DNA of 64,000 nt from JBBIPA01 sp963820495 (GCA_963820495.1 CAWGAF010000001.1:1240001-1304000); one strand, 5' to 3'; shown: positions 26,345 to 35,516, numbered from the stretch's first letter. The notes: generated from the letters alone by a model not told the origin. Numbers and translations are program-made.

Positions 26345-26430
26345 CTTGTTTATTTAACCTCTTACCCCTTTCTCCTTGCCAGTGGGAGAGGGATGAATTT
26401 TTTCCTAAAGAGGCTTCACTCCTTTCAATC
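26345..26430 (-). repeat. Diverged family B repeat directly upstream of purA
   Basis: AACCTCTTACCCCTTTCTCC with an imperfect complement GGGAGAGGG and a degraded tail. It lies within a few bases of the purA ATG, so it must be part of the mRNA leader. Confidence 0.5.
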
Positions 26431-26474
26431 CCGATGATCTCGTGTATTGCAAATTCAATCAAAGACTCTGTGAT

Positions 26475-26660
26475 TTATAGTCGACGCATGTAACTCTTGC
26501 CCCAGTAGTGGAGCAGTGCACCACCACCGACAATCCACACGATCAGGCCGATGATTATTGCCCAGATAGCACTGAGTATAAAGATACTCCCCAGTACCAT
26601 CCAAAGTATTGCCAGGATACTGATGGTTGTCAGGCTCCGTTTAAAATTCTTATCGCTCAT
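26475..26660 (-). CDS. Small two-helix membrane protein
   Basis: 61 residues. Two hydrophobic stretches (ISILAILWMVLGSIFILSAI and AIIIGLIVWIVGGGALLHY) almost fill the protein, with basic ends. No family recognised. It lies 22 bases after the CDP-alcohol phosphotransferase and probably shares its transcript, so a link to membrane-lipid synthesis is possible but unproven. Confidence 0.55.
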   Translation of the reverse strand: MSDKNFKRSLTTISILAILWMVLGSIFILSAIWAIIIGLIVWIVGGGALLHYWGKSYMRRL

Positions 26661-26682
26661 GATTACACACGCTGATTAATTG

Positions 26683-27264
26683 TTAATTTCCTTGCTTTTT
26701 GGTCTGTCGCCATACGTGTACTAGTCTCTGTATCACGGTGACAAAGGTAAAAACCGCCAGAACTATCAGAGTGATTAAAACTTGGTTCACCATCAAGCCA
26801 AGCGCAAGTATTATAACCCTCTCGGCTCTAGTGAACAAGCCAGCTTTACATTCAATACCCAAGCCTTCGGCTCTGGCTCTGATGTAACTGATCAGGAACG
26901 AGGCGACCATAACTCCAAAGATAAGCAGTATCTCTAAAGCATGTTCGCCATTTATATACAGGATTAAGATACCGATTAGCACTAATGCTTCAGAAAGCCG
27001 GTCGAAAGTGGAGTCCAATAAGGCTCCAAAGCGGGTAGTTTTATTGATATAACGAGCCAGCGCTCCATCAAGGATGTCGAATAGTCCTGAGAAGAGAACC
27101 AGAATGCCACCGATAAGAAGATGGTTGGTTGCCACCATTGCGGCGGCGATTATATTAATAAACAGACCAATCCAGGTCAAAATATCAGGCGTCAGCCCGG
27201 TTTTACTCAAGAGAGGTATCAATGGGCCGGTGATTTTAGTAGCGGCAAACTTGCGAAGATCCAT
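26683..27264 (-). CDS. CDP-alcohol phosphatidyltransferase, likely phosphatidylinositol-phosphate synthase
   Basis: 193 residues from ATG at 27264 (MDLRKFAATKITGPL). The CDP-alcohol signature D-G-x2-A-R-x8-G-x3-D-x3-D is complete in DGALARYINKTTRFGALLDS and the following TFD. Six membrane segments are expected. The enzyme class transfers a phosphatidyl group from CDP-diacylglycerol to an alcohol. Because inositol-phosphate synthase and a PimA-like glycosyltransferase are the next genes upstream, inositol 1-phosphate is the likely acceptor, as in actinobacterial PgsA1. PgsA-type phosphatidylglycerophosphate synthase is the alternative. A longer TTG start at 27321 would overlap the previous gene and lacks support. 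Confidence 0.8.
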   Translation of the reverse strand: MDLRKFAATKITGPLIPLLSKTGLTPDILTWIGLFINIIAAAMVATNHLLIGGILVLFSGLFDILDGALARYINKTTRFGALLDSTFDRLSEALVLIGILILYINGEHALEILLIFGVMVASFLISYIRARAEGLGIECKAGLFTRAERVIILALGLMVNQVLITLIVLAVFTFVTVIQRLVHVWRQTKKQGN

Positions 27265-27292
27265 TAGATTAATATTTTTATTGTTATAAAAG

Positions 27293-28408
27293 CTAGCGCA
27301 GTAGGCTCGTGTAACAGTCAATTACTTGGCGGGCAACATTCCCCCAGCTATAATCTTTGGCTTTCACCTTTCCTTTTGCTCCCATCTGTTCCCTGAGGGA
27401 GCGGTTTTCCGAAAGGGATAGTATGGCCTCGGCTAAGGCTTCTGCATTCCCAGGTGGTACCATCAAGCCCTCCTCATTATGATTTAGCACAGTGGCATAA
27501 CCTTCAATGTTAGAGGCGATTACGGGCTTACCACAGGCCATTGCTTCTAGAAGAACAATACCAAAACTTTCGCCGCCGGTGGCCGGAGCGCAGCAAATAT
27601 CGGCGGTACGATAATATTCGGGTAACTCAACGTCGGAAACAAAATCAGTGAAAACTACGTCATCCAGGTTCAGTTCTTTGGCTTGTTCCTGATATCCAGA
27701 GCGTAGTCTGGTTCCAGGACCAACTACGATGAGCCGGAAGTTGGGTAACTTTTTCTTAAGAATAGCGCAGGCACTTATCAGATGACCTAGGCCCTTACGC
27801 TTTTCCAGGCGCCCGACAAAGAGGATGTTTAGTTTTCCATTGGTAAAATCTTTTTTGATAGGGCCGTCTGGCGAAAACCGTTCGATATCGATACCATTTG
27901 GTATGATGCGGTATTCTTCGCTCGGGAAATATTTGTTTACATAATTCAAGGCGGCTTTGGATACCGTTATCTTGCCGTGTAGCTTTTTCATCCACTTTTT
28001 TATTACGAGTTTTGATAGGTAGTAGGAGCGGGACTTGTTATGACAAGCATGAAAAGTGCCTACATTGGTGCAGTTAGACTGCGCTAAGGCACTGACGCAG
28101 AGTAAAGGAGCAAAAGGTTCATGAAGATGTAAAATATCAAAATTTTCCTTGCTCAGCGTTCTTCTGATTTGGATTGGTAGCCATGGAGATAGAGGAATGC
28201 GGGCTATGGAGCCGCCGTATGGTATAGGAAATGGTCTGCCCACGACCTTGAGGTTTTCGTCAAAGTAGCGGTCGTCGTCTTTGAGACATGGCGCTATGAT
28301 TTTTACCTTATGTCCCCATTGGCAGAAGTGATGCGCCAAATGGGAAATATGGTTGACAACACCGCCGGGATGGGAATAATCATAGGGAGAAACTAGACCA
28401 ATCTTCAC
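27293..28408 (-). CDS. GT4 glycosyltransferase, PimA-like
   Basis: 371 residues, GT-B fold. The N-terminal PYDYSHPGGVVNHI loop is the nucleotide/lipid-binding start typical of phosphatidylinositol mannosyltransferases. LHLHEPFAPLL follows, then the C-terminal VGRLEKRKGLGHLI and GGESFGIVLLEAMACGKPVI with the E-x7-E motif. It probably mannosylates phosphatidylinositol on the cytoplasmic membrane face. It sits between inositol-phosphate synthase and CDP-alcohol phosphotransferase, which supports this, but other lipid or polysaccharide acceptors are not excluded. Confidence 0.8.
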   Translation of the reverse strand: MKIGLVSPYDYSHPGGVVNHISHLAHHFCQWGHKVKIIAPCLKDDDRYFDENLKVVGRPFPIPYGGSIARIPLSPWLPIQIRRTLSKENFDILHLHEPFAPLLCVSALAQSNCTNVGTFHACHNKSRSYYLSKLVIKKWMKKLHGKITVSKAALNYVNKYFPSEEYRIIPNGIDIERFSPDGPIKKDFTNGKLNILFVGRLEKRKGLGHLISACAILKKKLPNFRLIVVGPGTRLRSGYQEQAKELNLDDVVFTDFVSDVELPEYYRTADICCAPATGGESFGIVLLEAMACGKPVIASNIEGYATVLNHNEEGLMVPPGNAEALAEAILSLSENRSLREQMGAKGKVKAKDYSWGNVARQVIDCYTSLLR

Positions 28409-28444
28409 CGTTTTTTTACTCTGCTAGCAGAATTGTTGTTAGCC

Positions 28445-29575
28445 CTATTGGGCTTTATTCTGCTGCCCCACCACTTTCTCGGGTAAAGAAATAGGACTTG
28501 ATTGTTCTTTTCCATCTATAAATTCCTCTACTCGTCTGCGAGCCTCATCATCAGAGTATTGAATGGGTGGAGATTTCATGAAGTATGATGAAGGTCCCAC
28601 AAGGGAGCCTGATAAACCTCGTTCTAGTGCTAATTTGCAGCACCTTATTGCATCTATAACCACGCCGGCTGAGTTGGGGCTGTCCCAAACTTCCAGTTTA
28701 AGCTCCAAATTCAACGGGACATCACCGAAGGTACGTCCTTCCATTCTTATGTGACAGAACTTACGGTCAGTTAGCCAAGGCACATAATCGCTGGGGCCAA
28801 CATGAATGTCATCGGGATTAAGTTCGTAATCTAACTGCGAAGTGACGGCGTTGGTCTTGGATATTTTCTTTGATTCCAGACGTTCACGCTCCAGCATATT
28901 ATAGAAATCAGTGTTACCACCGAAGTTAAGCTGGTAGGTTTTCTCCAACTTAACCCCGCGATCTAAAAATAATTTGGTTAGTACACGATGAGTTATGGTA
29001 GCACCAACCTGCGACTTAATATCATCACCTATTACAGGGAGTCCTGTTTCTGCAAAGCGGTTATACCAGTAAGGCTCACGAGCGATAAAGACCGGTATGC
29101 AGTTAATGAATCCGCAACCGACTGCTAACACTTGCTCTACATACCACTTGGTTGCTTCCTCGCTGCCGACTGGCAGGTAGTTAAGAACTACATCAGTTTT
29201 TGTTTCTTTAAGGATGCTGACAATATTGGCGGTGCTGCCTGGTGCTTTGGTTATAATCTGGGATAGATACTTACCCAGTCCATCATGGGTCATGCCTCTA
29301 ACTAATTTAATGCCTGTCTTAGGAACATCACAAAACTTGAAAGTATTATTGGGCTTGGTGTAAATAGCATCAGCTAAATCCTTACCCACTTTGTTTTTAT
29401 CGATGTCAATAGCAGCAACGAAGTTTATGTCTTTGACGTGATAACCGCCCAGATTAACATGCATTAATCCTGGCACGAATTCATCCGCTTTGGCATTTTT
29501 ATAGTAATAGACACCCTGAACTAACGAGGATGCGCAATTACCTACACCTATAATTGCTACATTTATTTTACCCAT
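28445..29575 (-). CDS. ino1: Myo-inositol-1-phosphate synthase
   Basis: 376 residues from ATG at 29575 (MGKINVAIIGVGNCASSL), preceded by AAGGAG; a start at 29617 is not needed. NAD-binding GVGNCASSLVQG, the catalytic segment GDDIKSQVGATITHRVL and LNFGGNTDFYNM are hallmarks of the compact prokaryotic synthases of actinobacteria and archaea. It turns glucose 6-phosphate into inositol 1-phosphate, the head group for the lipid enzymes downstream. It is the first gene of the minus-strand lipid operon. Confidence 0.93.
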   Translation of the reverse strand: MGKINVAIIGVGNCASSLVQGVYYYKNAKADEFVPGLMHVNLGGYHVKDINFVAAIDIDKNKVGKDLADAIYTKPNNTFKFCDVPKTGIKLVRGMTHDGLGKYLSQIITKAPGSTANIVSILKETKTDVVLNYLPVGSEEATKWYVEQVLAVGCGFINCIPVFIAREPYWYNRFAETGLPVIGDDIKSQVGATITHRVLTKLFLDRGVKLEKTYQLNFGGNTDFYNMLERERLESKKISKTNAVTSQLDYELNPDDIHVGPSDYVPWLTDRKFCHIRMEGRTFGDVPLNLELKLEVWDSPNSAGVVIDAIRCCKLALERGLSGSLVGPSSYFMKSPPIQYSDDEARRRVEEFIDGKEQSSPISLPEKVVGQQNKAQ

Positions 29576-29649
29576 TTTACACTCCTTCTTTGGGTTGGTT
29601 GCACGAGCCAAATCCATTTAGCATATATTGGGACTCAACCAAAAATAGC

Positions 29650-29688
29650 GCCTCTATATTATAATAGAGGCCCTTGTATATAACAAGG
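29650..29688. promoter_or_regulatory. Divergent intergenic region with two hairpins
   Basis: Between ino1 (minus) and the PHP gene (plus). GCCTCTAT/ATAGAGGC (29650-29671) encloses overlapping TATAAT sequences on both strands. CCTTGT/ACAAGG (29672-29688) follows. Could be operators or divergent promoters; no regulator is assigned. Confidence 0.35.
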
Positions 29689-29708
29689 TTTTATGATATT
29701 GTCAAAGG

Positions 29709-30383
29709 GTGTTTTATGATTTTCACACTCACACGTTTCATAGCGATGGCGCTCTCTCACCAATTGAGCTAGTGCATCGAGCTCTTATTAAAGGCTACTC
29801 CGCCATTGCTATTACTGATCATTTAGCTTTAGGTTCTCTGGCCAGAGTAATTAAAGAAACGAGCGATGACTGTGCTTTGGCCAGAGAATATTGGGATATT
29901 CTGGCTATTCCAGGTGTGGAACTTACTCATCTACCTCCAGAGGCAATCTCTGATACTGCTCAAAAAGCCAAGGAATTAGGAGCTTGGCTGGTTGTAGTTC
30001 ACGGTGAATCGTCAATTGAGCCTGTGCCGAAAGGAACGAATCTGGCTGCTGTTCGGTCACCTTATGTTGATATCTTGGCCCATCCGGGATTAATAACACC
30101 CGAAGAAGCAACTCTGGCAGCACAGAATGGTATCTTTATTGAGCTCTCAGGAAGACGAGGACATTGCCTAACTAACCGTCATGTTGCTTCGATTTGCAAA
30201 AAGCTGAAAGCCAGGCTTTTGGTCAATTCTGATGCACACGACGAAGATGATCTGCTCACACCAGCTCTGGCTAGAGATATCTTGAGTAAAGCTGGCTTGG
30301 GCAATCGACACTGCCAGCAAATTCTAAATAACAACCCCATGCTCTTACTAGACCGGATTAAGAAATTGACTTGTTCTAACTAG
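29709..30383 (+). CDS. PHP-domain metal-dependent phosphoesterase
   Basis: 224 residues. Metal-binding motifs run in order: DFHTHTFHSDG at the N-terminus, AITDH, PGVELTHLP, VVVHGES, LAHPGL and VNSDAHDEDD near the end. This is the histidinol-phosphatase/PHP fold with two or three metals. It may hydrolyse a phosphate monoester or nucleotide; a histidinol-phosphatase role cannot be assumed because no his genes are near. Start GTG at 29709 after AAAGGG. It is divergent from ino1. Confidence 0.8.
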   Translation: MFYDFHTHTFHSDGALSPIELVHRALIKGYSAIAITDHLALGSLARVIKETSDDCALAREYWDILAIPGVELTHLPPEAISDTAQKAKELGAWLVVVHGESSIEPVPKGTNLAAVRSPYVDILAHPGLITPEEATLAAQNGIFIELSGRRGHCLTNRHVASICKKLKARLLVNSDAHDEDDLLTPALARDILSKAGLGNRHCQQILNNNPMLLLDRIKKLTCSN

Positions 30384-30397
30384 AGCACGCTGTTATT

Positions 30398-30541
30398 TTA
30401 GCTTTTGCTGATCCTAAATACCTTGGTACCACAGTTCGGGCAAGTTCCGCGGGTTGCAGGCCTCCCGTTTTTCAAGGTAACATTCTGGGGGTTCTTGATT
30501 TCCACCCTCTTCCGGCATTTGAAGCAATATGCTTGTGCCAT
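30398..30541 (-). CDS. Small zinc-ribbon protein, DUF5679-like
   Basis: 47 residues, read on the minus strand from ATG at 30541 to TAA at 30398, with GGAGG ideally spaced upstream. It starts MAQAYCFKCRKRVEIKNP and has a second pair TCPNCGTKVFRI, giving C-x2-C and C-x2-C for one zinc. This matches the DUF5679 family of tiny zinc-ribbon proteins common in Chloroflexi and archaea. Function unknown. It converges with the PHP gene. Confidence 0.7.
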   Translation of the reverse strand: MAQAYCFKCRKRVEIKNPQNVTLKNGRPATRGTCPNCGTKVFRISKS

Positions 30542-30627
30542 TTTAACTACCTCCTCTCATAACACTGAGCCATGGATATTATATACATAGTGTCAAGGCT
30601 AAAGGAACTCTTCTATGAAGAGCTATT

Positions 30628-31524
30628 CTAGGGAAAGACCTTATACGGGTGCCAGAGGTTTTTATCTGGAACGAAACGCAGCACGGCTAACAAGCGCCCG
30701 TCCGAGCTATAGGCGCGGCAGTATTTTGCTGTAATATGATGTTCTTCGACTAAAGATATGGAGCAACCATTTTTGATAGCTAATTCACTTGTCTCGTCAA
30801 CGATGACTGCACTCCAGTTTAGCAACGGAGTGTCCACAGGATGAAGAAACTCGTTCCAGATACCTTGATGGAAGATGCATTTGATCTCAGATACAGGCAG
30901 GGCATCTTCAATTAGAAAGGGGCCGCATTGTGTGCGGGTTAGGTTCTTTAGATGGGCACCACAGCCCATGTATTGCCCCAAGTCATGGGCTAGGGAGCGG
31001 ATATAAGTTCCTTTGCTACACTCCACTTTTATAGTTAAAAGCGGAGGTTCGTAACCAATAAGTTCAATGCCGATGATTTTTACTTGCCTTGGCTTTGTTT
31101 CCACCTGGATACCAGCTCGAGCTAGTTCGTAGTGTCGCCTGCCCTGGTATTTTAGGGCACTATATCTTGGAGGTGATTGTTGAATTGTGCCTCGAAAAGT
31201 AACCAGTGCTTTCTCTATTTGTGCTATGGTAATGCCACTTGGGTCTTCACGGTGGGTTATTTTGCCTTCCCTGTCGAAAGTGTCGGTGGCAATCCCTAGT
31301 TCAATCTGGGCGAGGTAGGCCTTATTGCTGTCAGCTAAAAATTGGACGACTTTTGTTGCCTGCCCTAGGCAGACTGGAAGAACACCTGTAGCGATTGGGT
31401 CAAGGGTACCAGCATGACCAACGTGTTTCTCACCTGACAAATGTCTCAGCCAAGCCACAATGCTAAAAGAAGTCTTACCTTCAGGCTTGTTAACATTGAG
31501 AATTCCGTCAATGCTCATTTTCAA
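30628..31524 (-). CDS. truB: tRNA pseudouridine(55) synthase
   Basis: 298 residues. GILNVNKPEGKTSF opens the protein. Catalytic Asp lies in GHAGTLDPIATGVL, and the central SPPRYSALKYQGRRHYELAR and GTYIRSLAHDLG are classic TruB. It makes pseudouridine 55 in the T loop of tRNAs. The C-terminal region has a PUA-like stretch. It overlaps the end of rbfA by 17 bases, the usual infB-rbfA-truB order. Confidence 0.94.
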   Translation of the reverse strand: MKMSIDGILNVNKPEGKTSFSIVAWLRHLSGEKHVGHAGTLDPIATGVLPVCLGQATKVVQFLADSNKAYLAQIELGIATDTFDREGKITHREDPSGITIAQIEKALVTFRGTIQQSPPRYSALKYQGRRHYELARAGIQVETKPRQVKIIGIELIGYEPPLLTIKVECSKGTYIRSLAHDLGQYMGCGAHLKNLTRTQCGPFLIEDALPVSEIKCIFHQGIWNEFLHPVDTPLLNWSAVIVDETSELAIKNGCSISLVEEHHITAKYCRAYSSDGRLLAVLRFVPDKNLWHPYKVFP

Positions 31525-31882
31525 CGTTATCTGAAGAGATTTGCTCGATTAGTTGAAGAATGTTTGCGCCACGTTCTATAGAATCATCGAAGTGGAAGCT
31601 AAGTTCTGGTACCTGCCTTAATGTCAGGCGTCTGGATAGTTCCCTGCGAAAGAACCCCGAGGCAGCTTTGAAACCTTGCAGCATCTCGTTTCTATCTGCC
31701 TTGTCTCCCAAAATGCTGACATATACCTTAGCTTGCATCAGGTCAGGCGAGGTGATAACTTGGGTTATAGAGATAAGGCTGCTAAGCCTGGGGTCATTGA
31801 CCTGTTCTTGAAGCAATTCGCTGATTTCTTGCCTAATCAAGTTGCTTATTCGCTCAGCACGCCGTGTCATAATGTTTTTCAA
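31508..31882 (-). CDS. rbfA: Ribosome-binding factor A
   Basis: 124 residues from TTG at 31882, or 120 from ATG at 31870. RRAERISNLIRQEISELLQ, a KVYVSILGD strand and the RQVPELSFHFDDSIERGANI segment identify RbfA, a KH-fold factor for 30S maturation at 16S helix 1. It lies between infB and truB and overlaps truB, so the genes are translationally coupled. Confidence 0.92.
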   Translation of the reverse strand: MKNIMTRRAERISNLIRQEISELLQEQVNDPRLSSLISITQVITSPDLMQAKVYVSILGDKADRNEMLQGFKAASGFFRRELSRRLTLRQVPELSFHFDDSIERGANILQLIEQISSDNVENEH

Positions 31883-31944
31883 ACCAAAAGCTAATATTTA
31901 AATTGATAGAAGAAATTAGATTAAAAACCAAAGGTGTGAGAAGT

Positions 31945-33762
31945 TTAGCTTACTTTCTCTTGCCGGTAAAATTGGATAATATCTCCAATTTGGAAATCGG
32001 TAAAGTTCTCTAATCCAACCCCACATTCTTGGTCAGTAGGTACCTCTTTCACATCATTCTTAAAGCGCTTTAAGCTGCTCACTCGGGATTCAGCAACTGT
32101 TTTACCCTTACGTATAATTCGAACTTGGGCATCCCGACTTGCCTTACCATCTTTAACTATAACTCCAGCAACTCTTCTCTTTTTCCCAGTGTCGAAGACA
32201 GCCCGTACTTCTGCCTGCCCGCCTACCACTTCAGTATATGTTGCCTCCAGCATACCCTTCAGAGCTTTTTCCACGTCCTTTACCAGTTCATATATCACAT
32301 TGTAGTAACGGATACTTATCTTTTCTAAGTCGGCCAGACGTTGTGCTCCCGGCTCGGGTCGGGTATTGAAACCGATGATAATCCCATTAGAAGCTAATGC
32401 CAGCATCACATCGCTCTCAGTGATGCTGCCACTATTGGAGTGAATAACTCTTACCTTAACCTTTTCACTTGCCAGTTGCTCAAGAGAGTCCTTGATTGGT
32501 TCGATGCTACCCTGGACATCTGTTTTGAGTATTATATTAAGCTCCTTTACCTGTCCGCTACTGACCTGCGCTGAGAAGTCACTCAGACTTAAAGTCTTGG
32601 CTGTAGCGGCGGATGTCTGTTGGGTACTCTTGCGTTTTTCGAGGAGAGCACGTGCCTCACGCTCATCATTTACCACTTTAAAAGTATCTCCGGCTTGTGC
32701 TACTTCGTTCAAACCCAGAACTTTTACTGGGGTTGCTGGCTCAGCCAGTTTAATTTGCTTGCCTGCATCATTAAACATGGCTTTCACCTTGCCATAAGTG
32801 TTACCGATGACTATGGTATCGCTTATCTTAAGAGTGCCTTTCTGAACTAGGAGGGTTGCCAATGGTCCCATAGTCTTATCCATTTTGGCTTCGATGGCTA
32901 CTCCTTCTGCGGGACCGTCTGGCTTGGCCTTGAGCTCTAGAATATCGGCAAGCACTAGGAGGTTCTCCAGTAAGTCGGAGATACCCTGTTGCTTTTTAGC
33001 TGAGATGGGGACACAGATTGTGTCCCCTCCCCATTCTTCGATGACGAGACCCACATCGGATAGTTGCTGTTTTACCTTGTCTGGATTGGCATTAGATTTA
33101 TCGATTTTATTCAGGGCAATTACTATGGGCACACCAGCAGCCTGGGCGTGATGGATTGCTTCTATGGTTTGCGGCATTACACCATCGTCGGCAGCTACTA
33201 CCAATACAGCGATATCAGTAGCCTGGGCACCTCGGGCTCTCATTGAGGTAAATGCCTCATGGCCTGGTGTGTCTAAAAAGGTGATTTTGCGCCCATCCAT
33301 CTCTACCTGGTATGCCCCAATATGCTGGGTGATAGCTCCTGCCTCTGTGGCGATAACATTGCTCTTGCGAATAGCATCCAGGAGACTTGTCTTGCCGTGG
33401 TCAACGTGACCCATGATAGTTATCACTGGTGGGCGTAGCACAAGTTTACCGCCCTTTGTGGATTTCGTTGGTGCAGCAGGTTTTGTTTTGGCATGTGCTG
33501 GTTGCCTTTTTACTTTGTAGCCGAAGTTGTCAGCTATTATCGTAGCAACATTAAAATCAATAGTTTGATTTATATTGGCCATGATGCCATTTCTCATAAG
33601 TTGCTTGATGATATCGACAGCGTTTACTCCAAGGATCTCTGCCAGTTGCTTCACGGTTAAAGTAGGTGGCAGGCTGATCTGCGAAGTTGCTTGCTTGTCA
33701 GACTTTGCCTTTTGATTGTCCTGTGGCTGCTCGATAACCGCTTCTTGTTTCTTATCGCTCAT
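31945..33762 (-). CDS. infB: Translation initiation factor IF-2
   Basis: 605 residues, short because the N-terminal region is reduced to ~110 residues with one IF2-N subdomain (TLTVKQLAEILGVNAVDIIK). The G domain has GHVDHGKTSLLD, DTPGHEAFTSMRARG and NKIDK. Domain II, the domain III/IV regions and the C-terminal fMet-tRNA-binding end (VGLENFTDFQIGDII) are complete. It positions fMet-tRNA on the ribosome. The ATG at 33762 overlaps the stop of ylxR by four bases. Confidence 0.96.
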   Translation of the reverse strand: MSDKKQEAVIEQPQDNQKAKSDKQATSQISLPPTLTVKQLAEILGVNAVDIIKQLMRNGIMANINQTIDFNVATIIADNFGYKVKRQPAHAKTKPAAPTKSTKGGKLVLRPPVITIMGHVDHGKTSLLDAIRKSNVIATEAGAITQHIGAYQVEMDGRKITFLDTPGHEAFTSMRARGAQATDIAVLVVAADDGVMPQTIEAIHHAQAAGVPIVIALNKIDKSNANPDKVKQQLSDVGLVIEEWGGDTICVPISAKKQQGISDLLENLLVLADILELKAKPDGPAEGVAIEAKMDKTMGPLATLLVQKGTLKISDTIVIGNTYGKVKAMFNDAGKQIKLAEPATPVKVLGLNEVAQAGDTFKVVNDEREARALLEKRKSTQQTSAATAKTLSLSDFSAQVSSGQVKELNIILKTDVQGSIEPIKDSLEQLASEKVKVRVIHSNSGSITESDVMLALASNGIIIGFNTRPEPGAQRLADLEKISIRYYNVIYELVKDVEKALKGMLEATYTEVVGGQAEVRAVFDTGKKRRVAGVIVKDGKASRDAQVRIIRKGKTVAESRVSSLKRFKNDVKEVPTDQECGVGLENFTDFQIGDIIQFYRQEKVS

Positions 33763-34079
33763 CTGTCGACAACTTCCTTTTTGGTCAAACTTTTACCATA
33801 TTCTAATAACGCTTGGCGATTTTCTAGACTGAGATTGGTGCGCAAAGCTTGGTCCAGACGATTTTTCCTTAGTCCTATATCCCAGCATTCATATTTTGGG
33901 CACAGGTAAGCACCTCGTCCTGTTTTTTTCCCCTTTGAGTCTATCTCGACAATTTTAGAGCTATAAACCAAACGAACCAGATCCCTCTTGTCTTTTTTTT
34001 CTCTGCAGGCTATACAACTGCGCTGAGGTATATGCCTGGGTTTCGGTGTCTGACTTTTAACTTTGTTCTTCGAATTCAT
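33759..34079 (-). CDS. YlxR (DUF448) RNA-binding protein
   Basis: 106 residues from ATG at 34079 (MNSKNKVKSQ), inside the 3' end of nusA. A longer frame to 34169 only extends a nusA shadow. PQRSCIACREKKDKRDLVRL and TGRGAYLCPKYECWD are the YlxR hallmarks, including the GRGAY loop. Small RNA-binding protein of unclear role, found between nusA and infB in most bacteria. It overlaps both neighbours. Confidence 0.9.
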   Translation of the reverse strand: MNSKNKVKSQTPKPRHIPQRSCIACREKKDKRDLVRLVYSSKIVEIDSKGKKTGRGAYLCPKYECWDIGLRKNRLDQALRTNLSLENRQALLEYGKSLTKKEVVDR

Positions 34080-35469
34080 CGTCTTCTTGATATGAAGATC
34101 GCTTCGCACGTGATTTCTTGGGCTTAAGCGCTTTTTCTTTAAGCTCCTGTTCTTTCTTACCTTTACCAACTTTTTTCCTAGCTGCGGCTGCCTTTGAAGG
34201 CATTATGTCCTCAGCAAAACGAATTAGAGGTGATGTTGCTTGTTCTGCCGGTGGAGTCTCTGATGTTAAAACGAGTTTGAAGTCAGTTATGGGTATTGCT
34301 TCTTCCGCTGGCTTTGTAGTAGGCTCTTCTTCAATGGCTGATTCAGGTGTGACCTCAGTAGCTGGTTGAGTAACAACAGCCTCTGCCTCCTTCGTTCCAA
34401 CGCTAGTCTCTTTCTTCGAGCCAGCTTTCACTGCTTCTAAGGTGGAAGCGCTCTTAATATCAATTCGCCAGCCAGTTAGTTTTGCTGCTAGTCTGGCATT
34501 TTGTCCCTCTTTACCGATAGCCAGTGAAAGTTGCTTGTCAGGCACAGCAACTACTGCTGTTCCCTCTGCCTCATTCAGCTCAACGTTAGTTACCTGAGCC
34601 GGACTGAGGGCATTGGCGATGAGTGTCTTGGGGTCATCCACCCACTGGACTACATCTATCTTTTCCCCATTCAATTCATTTACTATGTTTTGTATCCTGA
34701 TACCGCGCAGACCGACACAGCAACCTACCGGGTCAATGCCATCTTGGCGTGCTGCCACGGCTACTTTGCTGCGATATCCTGGCTCTCGTGCCACGGACTT
34801 TAAATCAACAGCGCCGCCATTTATTTCGGGAACCTCCAGATCAAGGAGCTTGCGTAGCAAATTGCGATGTGAACGAGACACTATTATCTGAGGCCCCTTG
34901 GGTACCTTGGTTACTTCTAGCAGGTAGAACTTAAGTCTCTGTCCGACACGATAGCGCTCGTTATGGATTTGCTCTGGGGGAGGGAGTATTGCCTCAGCTT
35001 TGCCGAGGTCGACGTAGATATTATCGGGAGTAATACGTTGTATCGTTCCACTGATAACATCGCCTTCCCTGCAAGTGAATTCCTCGTAGATGGCATGATG
35101 TTCTGCCTCGTGCAATCGCTGTAAGATCACCTGCCTTGCTGTCTGAGCAGCAATGCGGCCGGCATTTGGAGGGGTGGCTTCTATGCTCAAAATATCGCCG
35201 ATCCTGGCGTTTTTATCGATTTTTTGAGCTTGATCTAGAGTTATTTCGTTAATGGGGTCATTTATTGTTTCAGCTACCGTCTTTTTGACATAGACTTTGA
35301 CTCCACCAGTATTCGGATTGATTTTAACTGAAATATCCTGGTTTGGGGAAAAACTATCTTTTCTATAAGCCGAGACCAGTGCCGATTCTACTGCCGCCAG
35401 AACTACTTCTCTGGGCAAGTTCTTCTCAGCCGATAGTTGGGTAATGGCGACCATAAATTCAGTTTTCAT
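34057..35469 (-). CDS. nusA: Transcription termination/antitermination factor NusA
   Basis: 470 residues. The N-terminal RNA-polymerase-binding domain ends near 125. The S1 domain follows (FTCREGDVISGTIQRITPDN), then two KH domains (VGLRGIRIQNIVNELNGEKI and AIGKEGQNARLAAKLTGWRI). It ends in an acidic-then-basic low-complexity tail of ~100 residues in place of the E. coli acidic repeats. It is first in the nusA-ylxR-infB-rbfA-truB unit. RimP, which often precedes nusA, is not upstream here. Confidence 0.95.
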   Translation of the reverse strand: MKTEFMVAITQLSAEKNLPREVVLAAVESALVSAYRKDSFSPNQDISVKINPNTGGVKVYVKKTVAETINDPINEITLDQAQKIDKNARIGDILSIEATPPNAGRIAAQTARQVILQRLHEAEHHAIYEEFTCREGDVISGTIQRITPDNIYVDLGKAEAILPPPEQIHNERYRVGQRLKFYLLEVTKVPKGPQIIVSRSHRNLLRKLLDLEVPEINGGAVDLKSVAREPGYRSKVAVAARQDGIDPVGCCVGLRGIRIQNIVNELNGEKIDVVQWVDDPKTLIANALSPAQVTNVELNEAEGTAVVAVPDKQLSLAIGKEGQNARLAAKLTGWRIDIKSASTLEAVKAGSKKETSVGTKEAEAVVTQPATEVTPESAIEEEPTTKPAEEAIPITDFKLVLTSETPPAEQATSPLIRFAEDIMPSKAAAARKKVGKGKKEQELKEKALKPKKSRAKRSSYQEDDEFEEQS

Positions 35470-35516
35470 CGCACATCAACTCCAGTCTCTATTTACCGTT
35501 TCTCTCCACCAACAAA

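Noticed and set aside
26343..26462. Longer purA start at 26462
   Set aside because: The added residues come from a diverged family B repeat; the conserved protein begins at MSVTTIVGGQWG.
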